Source: Streptomyces sp. NBC_00433 | GTDB taxonomy: Bacteria; Actinomycetota; Actinomycetes; Streptomycetales; Streptomycetaceae | Length of the DNA: 64,000 bases | Direction of reading: 5' to 3' | Assembly: GCA_036015235.1 (NCBI GenBank) | Contig: CP107926.1 | Coordinates: 8,613,501-8,677,500 of the forward strand | Shown: positions 9,140 through 18,264 of the stretch, piece by piece | Layout: every line of letters begins with the position of its first letter | Position numbering within the stretch: position 1 is the first letter of the stretch | Translations under genes and position numbers: made by a program | Notes under the pieces: model-generated | The model's input: the letters and a program-made list of their open reading frames with translations, nothing else | The model's database searches: none | Told to the model about the DNA's origin: nothing

Positions 9140-10159
9140 TCAGCCCACCACGAAGGGAAAGCCGTCGGTGCGCTGCCCCTGGGTGACTGACGGCTTGAGC
9201 CCGGACTGCACCGCCATGTTGGTGACGAGGGACATCATCACCTCCGGTGCGTTGTCAGCCATGGTGCGCCCGTTGCGGGCGGCGAAGCCGAAGGTGGCGG
9301 GAGTGCCGACGACGTAGGACAGCACGTCGGGGAAGAGCTGCCGGGCCACGATCCGGCCGTACCCTTCGGGATCGGCGGACGTCCCGGTGGCCGCCACGAC
9401 GGCGGCGACCTGGCCGGCGACGGTCTGGCCCGCGGCGGCCAGGTCCTCGGAGGGGTGCCGGGTGTTGGCGGGATTGGAGAAGTCGGTGTCGCCCGGCCAG
9501 AAGATCGGCCACATCATCGGGTGACCACCGCGGTTGATCTGCCGCCACCCACCCGCGTCGGTGGCCAGCTTGGTCGTGCACCACACACCCGTGCGGGCGC
9601 CGGGACGCAGCTGCGGGTGCTCGTGCGGGATCTCCAGCACGATGGTTTCCACGGAGGTGCCGGCGAAGGTGTTCTCCGCCTTCCGCGGCTGCCACTGCGA
9701 GAGATCCACCGCGGTGCCCTTCGCCACCGCCCCGTTGACGATGGCGAGCAGGGACAGGTCGACGTAGAAGGAGTCCGCGACCCGCCCGGCCCACAGACGC
9801 ATGCCTCCCGCACCGGCCGTCTCACCCGTGCGCCCTCGCAGCACCAGCTCGCCGTCGGCGGAGTCGTCCCGCGCGGAGTCGCCGGTCAGGGAGTGCAGAC
9901 GCAGGTCCTGCCGTCCGTCCGCGGCCGGTCCGCTGAAGGACACCCGGTAGGTCAGGGCCTCGAAGTCCGCGCCGTCGAAGTGCACCTTGAACTCGTAGCG
10001 CGCCTCCGGGTGGAAGCCCGGCTCGGCGTAGACGCCGGTGATGTTCGAGTTGACGTCCATGATGAGGACCGTGCTGCCCTCGCCGGGAAAGACATACAGG
10101 TCGTCGATGTACAGCTGGCCGTTGCGCGCCGCCAGGGGAGTGTCGAGGTGATGCGACAC
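9140..10159 (-). CDS. DUF4331 family protein
   Basis: 339-residue protein opening with SHHLDTPLAARNGQLYIDDLYVF, the typical start of DUF4331 proteins. The Ser-His-His beginning and the IDDLYVF and MDVNSN stretches are family hallmarks. There is no signal peptide. Function is unknown; the protein is beta-rich and possibly metal binding. Monocistronic, with a 355-bp upstream gap. Confidence 0.82.
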   Translation of the reverse strand: MSHHLDTPLAARNGQLYIDDLYVFPGEGSTVLIMDVNSNITGVYAEPGFHPEARYEFKVHFDGADFEALTYRVSFSGPAADGRQDLRLHSLTGDSARDDSADGELVLRGRTGETAGAGGMRLWAGRVADSFYVDLSLLAIVNGAVAKGTAVDLSQWQPRKAENTFAGTSVETIVLEIPHEHPQLRPGARTGVWCTTKLATDAGGWRQINRGGHPMMWPIFWPGDTDFSNPANTRHPSEDLAAAGQTVAGQVAAVVAATGTSADPEGYGRIVARQLFPDVLSYVVGTPATFGFAARNGRTMADNAPEVMMSLVTNMAVQSGLKPSVTQGQRTDGFPFVVG

Positions 10160-10514
10160 GAGTGATCCTTTCTGTCCTGTCTCGGGTCCACGAGGGACGG
10201 CTCCGCGCGATGCGCTGCGCGGCTTCCGGGTCGGACGGCATGCCGCCCGACCGGGGCCGTTCCGTCGCGGGCCTGTCTGCGCTCAGTGAGAGCATCTCCG
10301 ATTTGCCAGCGTTTCGCCCCTTGGGCTTCGCGTGCTCAGACGGCCTTCGGCACGGTGCCGGCGCCCTTGTGGCCGCCGTTCGCCGGCCGCGACGGATGCG
10401 GCTCCACCGCGCCAGGGCGCCGGGCCGCCGATAAAGTGGGGACCACGTGTTTCGCCTCGGCGCGGACGCCCTGAGCGGCGCCCGGCGCTCCGATGGGGAG
10501 AGGTGGCGGCGGCC
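10160..10514. other. intergenic, promoter region of the DUF4331 gene
   Basis: 355 bp between the divergent DUF4331 and DUF488 genes. No convincing coding frame or RNA gene was seen. Promoters for both flanking genes are expected here. Confidence 0.4.
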
Positions 10515-10889
10515 ATGGCCGGACAGTTCAGCTACCGGCGGATCTATGAGGACCCCTCGTCGCAGGGCGGCAAGCGCGTCCTCGTGGACCGGGTGTGGCC
10601 ACGGGGGATGAGCAAGGAACGGGCCCACCTGGACGAGTGGCTCCGCGACGTCGCACCGTCGACGGACCTGCGCCGCTGGTATCACCACGACCCCGAGCTC
10701 TTCCCGGACTTCCGCGACCGCTACATCGCCGAGCTGAAAGCCGCCGATCGCCGGCCGGCCGTGGAGCACCTGCGTGACCTCGCCGCCGAGGACAAGGTCA
10801 CCCTGCTCACCGCCACGAAAGACGTGGACCGCAGTGAGGCCGCCGTCCTCGCCGAGTGGCTGGACACCGCCGGGACCGCGAGCCGCTGA
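10515..10889 (+). CDS. DUF488 family protein
   Basis: 124-residue DUF488 protein. It has the diagnostic VDRVWPRGMSKE stretch near residues 25-36 and LLTATKDVDRSEAAVLAEWL near the C-terminus. The family is widespread, small, cytoplasmic and of unknown function. It directly precedes the truncated oxidoreductase start at 10957. Confidence 0.85.
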   Translation: MAGQFSYRRIYEDPSSQGGKRVLVDRVWPRGMSKERAHLDEWLRDVAPSTDLRRWYHHDPELFPDFRDRYIAELKAADRRPAVEHLRDLAAEDKVTLLTATKDVDRSEAAVLAEWLDTAGTASR

Positions 10890-10956
10890 GCCCGGCAAGG
10901 GGCCCCCGCCGGGTGGCCGGCGCGGACATCGCGAGCTCCGGGAGAGGAGTGGCGGG

Positions 10957-11010
10957 ATGAAGGCGGTAGGAGTTTTCGAGTACGGCGGCCCCGAGGCGCT
11001 GCAGGCTCCA
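10957..11010 (+). pseudogene. 5' stub of a zinc-type alcohol dehydrogenase/quinone oxidoreductase
   Basis: A GGAGAGGAGT ribosome site is followed by ATG and MKAVGVFEYGGPEALQ, the standard N-terminus of MDR-superfamily NADPH:quinone oxidoreductases. The similarity ends after about 16 residues and the frame stops at 11031. The sequence then passes straight into the reverse-strand HxlR remnant, which indicates an internal deletion. Confidence 0.7.
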
Positions 11011-11222
11011 GCCGTCGCGGCGTGGCACTGAGCATCCGCTGGGCGATGGGGCCGCACAGGCGGCGCAGCTCGTTGAAGCCGCGCGCGTGGTGTCGGTGAG
11101 CTGGCGGATCACGACACGGACCACTTGTCGCCGACGCGTTCGAGCAGGCTGCGGATGAGGTCACGGCCCTGCTCGCACAGAGCGGCGTCCGTGGTGCCCG
11201 GTTCCGTGAGCGGCTGCGTCAT
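11006..11222 (-). pseudogene. HxlR-family regulator remnant
   Basis: From the ATG at 11222 the frame reads a start typical of HxlR winged-helix regulators, with SLLERVGDKWSV. After a frameshift it continues VIRQLTDTTR, and after a second frameshift GFNELRRLCGPIAQRMLSAT, before being cut off at the oxidoreductase stub. At least two frameshifts and a C-terminal truncation make it non-functional. Such regulators often lie beside an MDR oxidoreductase, consistent with the joined stub. Confidence 0.72.
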
Positions 11223-11462
11223 GCCTACTACGTATACGGGAGTAACCGGGTACGACACGGACAAGGCGCCCACCCGCCGGGCGGCCCAGGGGTTCCCCTG
11301 GCGATACCTGCGCTCGGCAAAGTGCCTTTTGCCGCTTTACTCCGGCGGCACCGGAGCCCGTGTCTGAACACGATGTATGGTTGCTCGCGTACGAAGCCTT
11401 GGCGGAAGCGGCGCGAGGGACGTCGGCGGCCAAGAAGACCCCTTTGAAGGCAGGACACAGCT

Positions 11463-12398
11463 ATGACGCTGACAACCACGTCGTTCGGCACGCGCGCCAC
11501 CGCCGCGGAGGTGCTCGACGGAGTCGACCTGAGCGGACGCCGGATGATCGTCACCGGAGGCGCCTCCGGCCTCGGCACCGAGACGGTGCGCGCACTCGCC
11601 GGTGCGGGAGCGCAGGTGACCGTCGCCACCCGGAATCCCGCTGCCGCGGATCCGCTCGTCGAGGAATTCCCGGGCACGAGGGCCGTCGCACTCGACCTCG
11701 CCGACCTGGCTTCGGTCCGTGCCTTCTGCGACGCCTGGAGCGGCCCGGTCGACGGGCTCATCGCCAATGCCGGCGTGATGATGCTCCCGACCCGTCAGGT
11801 CAACGCGCAGGGCTGGGAGATGCAGCTCGCCACCAACTACCTCGGCCACTTCGCCCTGGCCGTGGGCCTGCGCACCGCGCTTCAGGCGGCCGAGAAGCCG
11901 CGCGTGGTCGTGGTCAGCTCCGGCGCCCAGCTGCGGGTGGGGTTCGACTTCGACGACCCGCAGTTCGAGCGACGCGCCTACGACCCGTTCGTCGCCTACG
12001 CTCAGTCGAAGACCGCCGGGGTGCTGCTCACCGTCGGGATAAGCCGCCGGTGGGCCGAGCACGGCATCACCGCCAACGCCTGCACGCCGGGCTGGATCCA
12101 CACCAACCTGGCACGCCACGTCGCCCCGGCGACCATGCAGGCCCTCGGCGTCATGGACGCGGACGGCGAGCTCGTCACCCCCGACTACTACAAGACCCCC
12201 GCCCAGGGTGCCGCCACCACGGTGCTGCTCGCCGCGTCGCCGCTGCTCGACGGCGTGACCGGCCGCTATTTCGACGACAACCAGGAATCGGAGGTCGTCG
12301 ACGGGGGCCCCGACGCGACCGCGGGCGTCGCGAAGTGGTCGGTCGACCCCGCCACCGCGGACCGGCTGTGGGAGTACGCCCTCCCCGTGGTGGCCTGA
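11463..12398 (+). CDS. SDR-family NAD(P)-dependent oxidoreductase
   Basis: 311-residue short-chain dehydrogenase/reductase resembling the retinol-dehydrogenase-like group. The dinucleotide motif TGGASGLG is at residues 31-38, NAG at 102-104, catalytic Ser at 152-153 (VSSGA) and YAQSK at 179-183, so the triad is complete. About 40 extra C-terminal residues follow the usual core. A TetR gene follows on the same strand and may regulate it. Substrate unknown. Confidence 0.88.
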   Translation: MTLTTTSFGTRATAAEVLDGVDLSGRRMIVTGGASGLGTETVRALAGAGAQVTVATRNPAAADPLVEEFPGTRAVALDLADLASVRAFCDAWSGPVDGLIANAGVMMLPTRQVNAQGWEMQLATNYLGHFALAVGLRTALQAAEKPRVVVVSSGAQLRVGFDFDDPQFERRAYDPFVAYAQSKTAGVLLTVGISRRWAEHGITANACTPGWIHTNLARHVAPATMQALGVMDADGELVTPDYYKTPAQGAATTVLLAASPLLDGVTGRYFDDNQESEVVDGGPDATAGVAKWSVDPATADRLWEYALPVVA

Positions 12399-12496
12399 CC
12401 TGGCGAAGCCGGTGCACAATCGCCGGGCGGGCGGATGTCCGGCGGAGGTCGGGCGGAGATCCGGTCCGTGCACACAGACGAGCTGGAAGGTGCCTG

Positions 12497-13132
12497 ATGA
12501 GACCCGTCACCCGACGCCAGGCCGACCATCATGCCGCGCGTTCGGCGGCGACCCGGGCGCAGGTACTGGCCGCCCTTGAGCGGCTGCTCGATTCCGGCGA
12601 GGCCTTCTCCGAGATCAGCGTCGCGCAGATCCTGCAGGAGGCCGACGTGTCACGGGCCACGTTCTACGCGCACTTCCAGAGCAAGTCGGACGTCCTGGTG
12701 CGGCTCACCGGCGATCTGCGGGAGTCACTGCTGGCGCTGGCACAGCAGTGGGACCCGGCCGCCGAGCAGGACGGGGCCGACCGCTTCGCCCGGCTCTTCG
12801 GAGAGATGATCACCTTCCACCGGGCCCACCAAGGCGTGCTCACCGCGGTCCGGGAGGCGGCGTCCTACGACTCCGCGGTGAGCGATTTCTACACCGCCGA
12901 CCTCGAAGGCTTCGACGAGTCGGTGCTGCGGACCCTGCTCTCGGAGCAGGCCGCCGGCTCGACCGCGGCCGACCTCGACCCGGTGTCCGCGAGCCGGATC
13001 ATCGTCTGGGGAGGCGCCCAGGCGATGGCCCACCACATCCGTGTCGACGACGGCAGCGGTGACGCCGCTTTCGCCCAGGAGCTCGCCCGGATCTGGTGGT
13101 ACGGCGCCTACCGTCGCCCCACCGGGGCCTGA
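12497..13132 (+). CDS. TetR-family regulator
   Basis: 211-residue TetR/AcrR regulator with its helix-turn-helix in the N-terminal third (SVAQILQEADVSRATFYAHF, then KSDVLVRL). The C-terminal domain is the ligand or dimer module. It lies 98 bp downstream of the SDR gene on the same strand, so joint transcription is plausible. The ATG at 12497 follows GGAAGGTGCCTG. Confidence 0.85.
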   Translation: MRPVTRRQADHHAARSAATRAQVLAALERLLDSGEAFSEISVAQILQEADVSRATFYAHFQSKSDVLVRLTGDLRESLLALAQQWDPAAEQDGADRFARLFGEMITFHRAHQGVLTAVREAASYDSAVSDFYTADLEGFDESVLRTLLSEQAAGSTAADLDPVSASRIIVWGGAQAMAHHIRVDDGSGDAAFAQELARIWWYGAYRRPTGA

Positions 13133-13318
13133 CACAGCATTTCCTCGGCCGTGGCTGTTGAAGCCGGCAGACGTGCCGTACCGGTGGTCCTCCCGCAGCC
13201 GCCGACCGGAGAGCGGCGCAATCGGGTGAGGCCGGACGACACGGAAAGCCGTTTCGGTTGACGGGGCAATCGGGTTCATAGGCTGCCCTTCTGCAATTCC
13301 GAGCACAGGAGCCGGCCC

Positions 13319-14161
13319 ATGGCAGGACTCGCCTACTCCGTCTATGTCGCACCGTCCAAGCCGGCGGTCTCGGACGACCTTCCGCCCGGTGAGGACCAGA
13401 GGATGTGGTCTCCCACCGCGTCCACGCTCATCTACGGTGAGCGGGACGCGGTGTTGGTGGACCCTCTGATGACCATCGACGAGTCCCGCCTGCTCGCCGA
13501 CTGGGTCGTCGAACAGCGCAGGAACGTGACAGCCGTCTTCGTCACCCACGCGCACGGGGACCATTTCTTCGGTGCGCCGTCGATCCTCGAACGCTTTCCG
13601 CAGGCCAAACTCGTGGCGGCGAAAGGCGTGGCCGAATTCATGGGCGCCCAGTGGGGCCCCAAGTGGTTCGACGCCTTCTGGGGACCGCGTTTCCCCGGCC
13701 AGATCTCCGACCGGCACGTCGTCGCCGAGCCGCTCGAGGACGGAACCATCGACCTCGAAGGCGAGCAGCTTCGGGCCATCGAACTCGGCCACACCGACAC
13801 CGACGGCACCAGCGCACTGCACGTCCCGTCACTCGGCCTGGTGGTGGCAGGCGACGCCGTCTACGGCCAGGTCCACATGTACCTCGCCGAGTCCAAGGGC
13901 GCCGGACGCGACAGCTGGCTCAAGGCGTTGGACACGATCGCCGCACTCGACCCGACGTCCGTGGTGTCGGGCCACAAGCGGGACGGAGACCCGGACAGCC
14001 CGGAGGACGTCGAGCTGACCCGCCGCTACATCCTGGACTTCGCGTCCGCGGCCGAGAAGGCGAAGGATTTCAACGAGCTGTACGACACGATGCTCAGCCT
14101 CTACCCCGACCGCGTGAACCGCGGCGTGCTGTGGAACTCGGCGAAGGGCGCGCTGGCCTGA
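13319..14161 (+). CDS. MBL-fold metallo-hydrolase
   Basis: 280-residue metallo-beta-lactamase-fold protein. The di-metal signature HAHGDH is at residues 77-82, with further ligands in ELGHTDTDGT, VAGDAVYG and SGHKRDGD, so the active site looks complete. No signal peptide, so cytoplasmic. Similar proteins in actinomycetes are uncharacterised; true beta-lactamase activity is unlikely without secretion. Confidence 0.87.
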   Translation: MAGLAYSVYVAPSKPAVSDDLPPGEDQRMWSPTASTLIYGERDAVLVDPLMTIDESRLLADWVVEQRRNVTAVFVTHAHGDHFFGAPSILERFPQAKLVAAKGVAEFMGAQWGPKWFDAFWGPRFPGQISDRHVVAEPLEDGTIDLEGEQLRAIELGHTDTDGTSALHVPSLGLVVAGDAVYGQVHMYLAESKGAGRDSWLKALDTIAALDPTSVVSGHKRDGDPDSPEDVELTRRYILDFASAAEKAKDFNELYDTMLSLYPDRVNRGVLWNSAKGALA

Positions 14162-14186
14162 CCCCACCGGCCGCCGGCCGTCCGGT

Positions 14187-14425
14187 TCAGAGCAGCGAGC
14201 CGAGCTGGTGGTCGTCGAGCCGGTGCAGCGTGGCGGCTATGGCGGGGAAGTCCGGGACCGTCCACGTGTCGTACGTCGACAGCACCAGCACGACGCCGTC
14301 CCGGCGTTCGGCACAGCCGCTGAAGGAGCCACCGTCCGCCGGCTCGGTGAGCGTCCACGCGTCCTTCCCGGCCGGGCTGCAGAGCGCGTTCCACCGCGGC
14401 GAAGCAGACCTTCGTCCGCATATGG
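14187..14425 (-). pseudogene. possible small protein without a usable start
   Basis: A reverse frame ending at 14187 reads like real protein (KDAWTLTEPADGGSF, VVLVLSTYDTWTVPDF, ATLHRLDDHQLGSLL) with near-perfect GC third positions. No start codon occurs in frame before it runs into the opposite gene at 14433. An ATG at 14421 lies in another frame, so a frameshift or loss of the 5' end is suspected. Family not recognised. Confidence 0.3.
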
Positions 14426-14432
14426 TGGAAGC

Positions 14433-14912
14433 ATGCCGCCGCCAGGGGAGCCGCCGATCAGCGATTCCGTTCCCGGGCGCGTCCCCGTCGAGGATCTCGT
14501 CCCCATGACACTGCTGCCCGCCCGCACCTGGAGCCACGAGGAGTGGACGCGCATAGGAACGGGTTTCCTGGGGCGGACCACTGACGACAAGTGGGACGTC
14601 CTCGTCGACGGGCTGGTCGCCATCGTGCGTCGGGCGGGGCACGTCTTCTACCGGGCGGCGTTCGAGCCCGTCGACGGCGGCCGCTGGAGGATCGGCTCGG
14701 CTTGGGCCGCCGCCGCCGACGACCGGCGCGACCGCGGCCCCGGCGCCGCGTACGCGATCGACCAGTACAACGGTGTGATGCTGGAGTGGCTGATCACCGG
14801 CATCGTGCTCCGCGAGGCCGACGAGGGGCTGTACCGCCGCCTGGAGACCGTCATCGATCAGGGCCACCGGCTGGTCCTGCACACCACGCTCGGTCTGCGC
14901 AGCACCCTCTGA
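14433..14912 (+). CDS. conserved hypothetical protein
   Basis: 159-residue soluble protein of unrecognised family. It has a proline-rich start, then aromatic-rich stretches (TWSHEEWTRIGTGFLGRTTDDKW, GHVFYRAAF) and a helical C-terminal half (YNGVMLEWLITGIVLREA). The frame is open further upstream, but coding signal begins near the ATG at 14433. Confidence 0.6.
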   Translation: MPPPGEPPISDSVPGRVPVEDLVPMTLLPARTWSHEEWTRIGTGFLGRTTDDKWDVLVDGLVAIVRRAGHVFYRAAFEPVDGGRWRIGSAWAAAADDRRDRGPGAAYAIDQYNGVMLEWLITGIVLREADEGLYRRLETVIDQGHRLVLHTTLGLRSTL

Positions 14913-15262
14913 CGAGGCGCCGCCGTGCCTCTTCCCTACGGCGTCCACCGGTGCTCAAGTCCGGTGCCGCACAGGGTCGTCGGTCGTTGTCCCCCTGTAT
15001 CCGTCAGCCTGGTCATGGGCGTCGAGCAGCAGCCTTCGCCGGAGAAATGGCCGCGCCTGTAGCGCTGTGCACGGGGGAAGAGGAAGTCGTCGACGGTCGC
15101 GCAGCATCTGGCCGCGCGTCCGCGACCTCCTTGCGCGCACGGCGCCGGCCGACGAAAACCGTGGTCAGGCGCAGGCTACGAGGTTGGCATTCGCCGGGTG
15201 GCGGCGGTTATCCTGCACCGCTGCCGTCGGGCGCAGCTTCATTCCTGGGGGGGAATCATCTA
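14913..15262. other. intergenic, nothing recognised
   Basis: 350 bp between a hypothetical gene and the lipoprotein gene. No frame shows protein-like features. The 3' end presumably contains the lipoprotein promoter. Confidence 0.4.
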
Positions 15263-16057
15263 GTGCGACGCTTTCATGCTTTTTCGGGTGCGCTCGTAGT
15301 GCTGGCGGGTTGTGCGGGGTGCGGGGGCTGGTCGGACGACGCCCTGCCGCCCGAGGCAACAGCCCCGCCGGTGTCGGCCGCCTACCAGGACGCTGTCCGC
15401 TCTGCGGTTGCCGCGAGCAGGAAGACCAGCGAGCGGATCACCGAGACCATCGTGATCACCGGCAACGGTTCCACCTACACCCTCAGCGTCACCGGCAGCT
15501 TCGACATGGCCGCGGACAAGGGCGCCATCACCGTGCGCCTGCCCGGTGGGGGCATCGACCACATGGACGAGGTGTTCGACGGCCCCTCCGTCTACCTGCG
15601 GGGCTTGTCGAACGTGCGCCAGAAGTGGGTCAAGACCGCGCGCGGCGAGGCGCTGGCCCACTACCTGCTGCGCGCGCCGCTCAACGACCCGGAGTTCGTA
15701 CTCCAGCAGATCGCCGCGATGAGCCAGGTGTCGAAGGGAGCCCCGGCCACGATCGAGGGCGCCGCCACCACGCACTACTCCGGCATGCTCGGCCAGGCCC
15801 CGCTGACACTGCGCATCGCGCCGACCATACGGGAGGACGTGACCGCGATGAGCGGCGACCTCGGGGGGACGGACGCGGACGTCTGGATCGATCCGTCCGG
15901 CCGCGTGGTCCGCACCCGTACGTTCATCAACCTGGAGAACACGAGCGTGACCGTCACGATGACCCTGTCCGACATAGGACGCCCGGTGACGGTGGCCGTG
16001 CCCACAGCCGAGGTAGCCGCTCCCGCCACATCGATCAGCGGCATCCTCCCGGGATGA
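15263..16057 (+). CDS. LppX/LprAFG-like lipoprotein
   Basis: 264-residue secreted lipoprotein with lipobox LVVLAGC and acylated Cys at about residue 17. The rest alternates beta strands (TYTLSVTGSFDM, ITVRLPGG, VTAMSGDLGGTDADVWIDPSGRVVRTRTF), the pattern of the LolA/LppX_LprAFG half-barrel that binds lipids in actinobacteria. GTG 15263 is chosen because it begins the signal peptide, with a G-rich site just upstream. A role in lipid carriage is inferred from the family only. Confidence 0.72.
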   Translation: MRRFHAFSGALVVLAGCAGCGGWSDDALPPEATAPPVSAAYQDAVRSAVAASRKTSERITETIVITGNGSTYTLSVTGSFDMAADKGAITVRLPGGGIDHMDEVFDGPSVYLRGLSNVRQKWVKTARGEALAHYLLRAPLNDPEFVLQQIAAMSQVSKGAPATIEGAATTHYSGMLGQAPLTLRIAPTIREDVTAMSGDLGGTDADVWIDPSGRVVRTRTFINLENTSVTVTMTLSDIGRPVTVAVPTAEVAAPATSISGILPG

Positions 16058-16165
16058 AAGGCACGTGGGCGAAGCTCGTTCCGCTCCACGCGCCCAACGG
16101 TGGCCGCGCCGTTGCTCCAGCCGGTTGAAGCGGGTCACGGCGCCGTGCCCGTACGCGGCGCGGGG

Positions 16166-17656
16166 TCAGGTCTTCCGGTCGGATGTCCCCTCGGCGGCGG
16201 GCTGCCGCACGTTGGGCGGACCCGTGGTGACGTCGACGAGCGCGACCACGAGGGCGAGCGCGGCCAGACCGGCCGAGGTGATCAGGCCGGCCTCGAGCCC
16301 GGCGGCCCAGTCGGGGCGGGCACCGCCGACCTTGGAGAAGAAGACGGAGCCGACAGCGGCGATGCCCGCCGCAGAACCGATCCGCTGGGCCGTCTGGAGG
16401 ACGCCGCCGGCGCTGCCGGCCCGCTCCACCGGGACCTCGCTGAGCGTCAGCGTCTGGTTCGGCGAGATCACCAGGCCGCTGCCGACACCGGCGAACAGCA
16501 GCGGCAGCGCGGTGACCAGGCCCACGGACCGGCCGCTGTCCTGGTGGACGGCCACCACCGTGCCGACCAGTCCGATGACCACCATGCCCAGTCCCACCGC
16601 GACCAGCGGGCGGCCGATCCGCGTCACGACGCGCCCGCCGATCGCGGCCGCGGCGCCCGAGCCCAGGGCGAAGGGCGTGATGGCCGCGCCTGCCTCCAGC
16701 GCGGAGTACCTCATCCCGTTCTGGAGGAAGAGCGTCATGACGAAGAAGATCGAGGTGAAGCCGGCGAAGTACAGGAGGGAGAGCAGGGTGCCGAGGCCGT
16801 ACGAGCGCCGGCGGAACAGCGCCAGGTTCACCAGCGGCTCGTGCCGGCGGCCGTAGCGCCGCTCCCAGGCCGCGAAGCCGCCAAGGACGGCCAGGGCCAG
16901 GGGAATCAGGGCCCACTTCTGCGGACCCGGCCACTCCTGTTGCTGGACGAACGGCAGGAGCAGCACCACGGTCCCGAGGCCCAGCAGCACCACGCCGACC
17001 GGATCGAGATCGCTGCGGGCGCGTTCGGCGTCGTCCCGCTGCGGCGGGCCCGGGAGCAGCCGGTGGGCCGGCGGCAGCAGCACGAGGCCGATCGGCAGAT
17101 TCACGTAGAAGACCCAGCGCCAGCCCTCGTGTGCCCCGAACAGCTGGATCAGCAGCCCGCCGAGCAGCGGCCCCACGGCGGTGGACACCCCGATCGTGGC
17201 GCCGAGCAGTCCGAACGCCCGCCCGCGTTCCGCGCCGCGGAACATCTGCTGGATGAACCCGGAGACCTGCGGTACGAGGATGCCGCCTGCCACCCCCTGG
17301 ACGAGCCGCGCGGCCACCAGCCACGCCTCGTTCTGTGCCGCGCCGGCCAGCGAGCTGGCCACGGTGAACACCACGAGTCCCACCATGAACACGCTCCGCC
17401 GCCCGCGGACGTCGCCGAGCCGTCCGGCCGGCACCAGCGCCAGACCGAACGTGAGGGCGTAGCCGGAGAGCACCCACTGCAGGCCGCTCTGTGACGCACC
17501 GATGCCGGTGCGGATCGACGGCAGTGCCACATTGACGATGCTCACGTCCAGCAGCGTCATGAAACTCGCGGTGAGGCAGACCGCCAGGGCACGCCATCGC
17601 GCGGACGCGTCCTGCACGGCCGAGTCACGCTGCGGAGACGTACGAGCCAGGCGCAC
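16166..17656 (-). CDS. MFS efflux transporter (EmrB/QacA, DHA2)
   Basis: 496-residue, 14-helix major facilitator of the DHA2 family. ASFMTLLDVSIVNVALPSI in TM1 is the D1 signature of EmrB/QacA proteins, GRLGDVRGRRSVFM is motif A, and ATIGVSTAVGPLLGGLL is motif C of antiporters. Probably a drug or metabolite exporter; no dedicated regulator lies immediately beside it. Confidence 0.88.
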   Translation of the reverse strand: MRLARTSPQRDSAVQDASARWRALAVCLTASFMTLLDVSIVNVALPSIRTGIGASQSGLQWVLSGYALTFGLALVPAGRLGDVRGRRSVFMVGLVVFTVASSLAGAAQNEAWLVAARLVQGVAGGILVPQVSGFIQQMFRGAERGRAFGLLGATIGVSTAVGPLLGGLLIQLFGAHEGWRWVFYVNLPIGLVLLPPAHRLLPGPPQRDDAERARSDLDPVGVVLLGLGTVVLLLPFVQQQEWPGPQKWALIPLALAVLGGFAAWERRYGRRHEPLVNLALFRRRSYGLGTLLSLLYFAGFTSIFFVMTLFLQNGMRYSALEAGAAITPFALGSGAAAAIGGRVVTRIGRPLVAVGLGMVVIGLVGTVVAVHQDSGRSVGLVTALPLLFAGVGSGLVISPNQTLTLSEVPVERAGSAGGVLQTAQRIGSAAGIAAVGSVFFSKVGGARPDWAAGLEAGLITSAGLAALALVVALVDVTTGPPNVRQPAAEGTSDRKT

Positions 17657-18264
17657 GGATGCATGTCCTTTCCCCGGGCGAAGGACGGTCCATCACGATT
17701 GCACGGCCACGCCCCCTCCGCCCGCAGGCACGCGTCCGACCAGGGCTCGGGTGCCCGGTCGGGCGGCGATCACGCGTCGCGAGGGTGCGGGCGCCGCCTC
17801 GTGCGGCGCCACTGTCGCCGTCCGGTCGCCTGCCGAGGGACGTCGGGTCCGGCGGTTCCGTTCTCCTGGGCTTCGCGGGAGTTCCAGCGCGGATGCGCAC
17901 GGCGCGTCGTCCAGCGCACGGAAGCAGACGATGTCCTGCGGCCTGCTCGGCTCGCCGACCGGCAGCACAGGGCCGAGCACCAACGCCCCATCCCCGGCGA
18001 GTCCTTATGTCGGCATGGATGCGTAAATGCGACCAGGAACTCGACCGACCGGCGGCCGACCAGAATGTGGGGTACTCCGTCGTTGTCGGTTCCGTGCCCC
18101 TGGAACCCGTGTTGCAATGGGACGAGCAGCTCATCACCCATGAGGACGTGATGTCCGGCCAGGTCGCCAAGCCGAACGGGTCGGGCTCGCCGTCGACTAC
18201 CCAGTCCTGACCGCTTACGGACGGGCGTACACGCGCACCGTTCCACCGGGGGAGATGACGACAC
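17657..18264. other. intergenic with one candidate small ORF
   Basis: 608 bp without a confident gene. Both strands contain half-convincing frames between 18000 and 18210; the plus-strand one is listed separately. No RNA gene or repeat was recognised. Confidence 0.35.
18007..18210 (+). CDS. candidate small hypothetical protein
   Basis: 67-residue plus-strand frame starting MSAWMRKCDQELDRPAADQN, with fairly GC-rich third positions, upstream of the membrane protein gene at 18265. An antisense frame over the same bases is nearly as plausible. Family unknown. Confidence 0.25.
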   Translation: MSAWMRKCDQELDRPAADQNVGYSVVVGSVPLEPVLQWDEQLITHEDVMSGQVAKPNGSGSPSTTQS

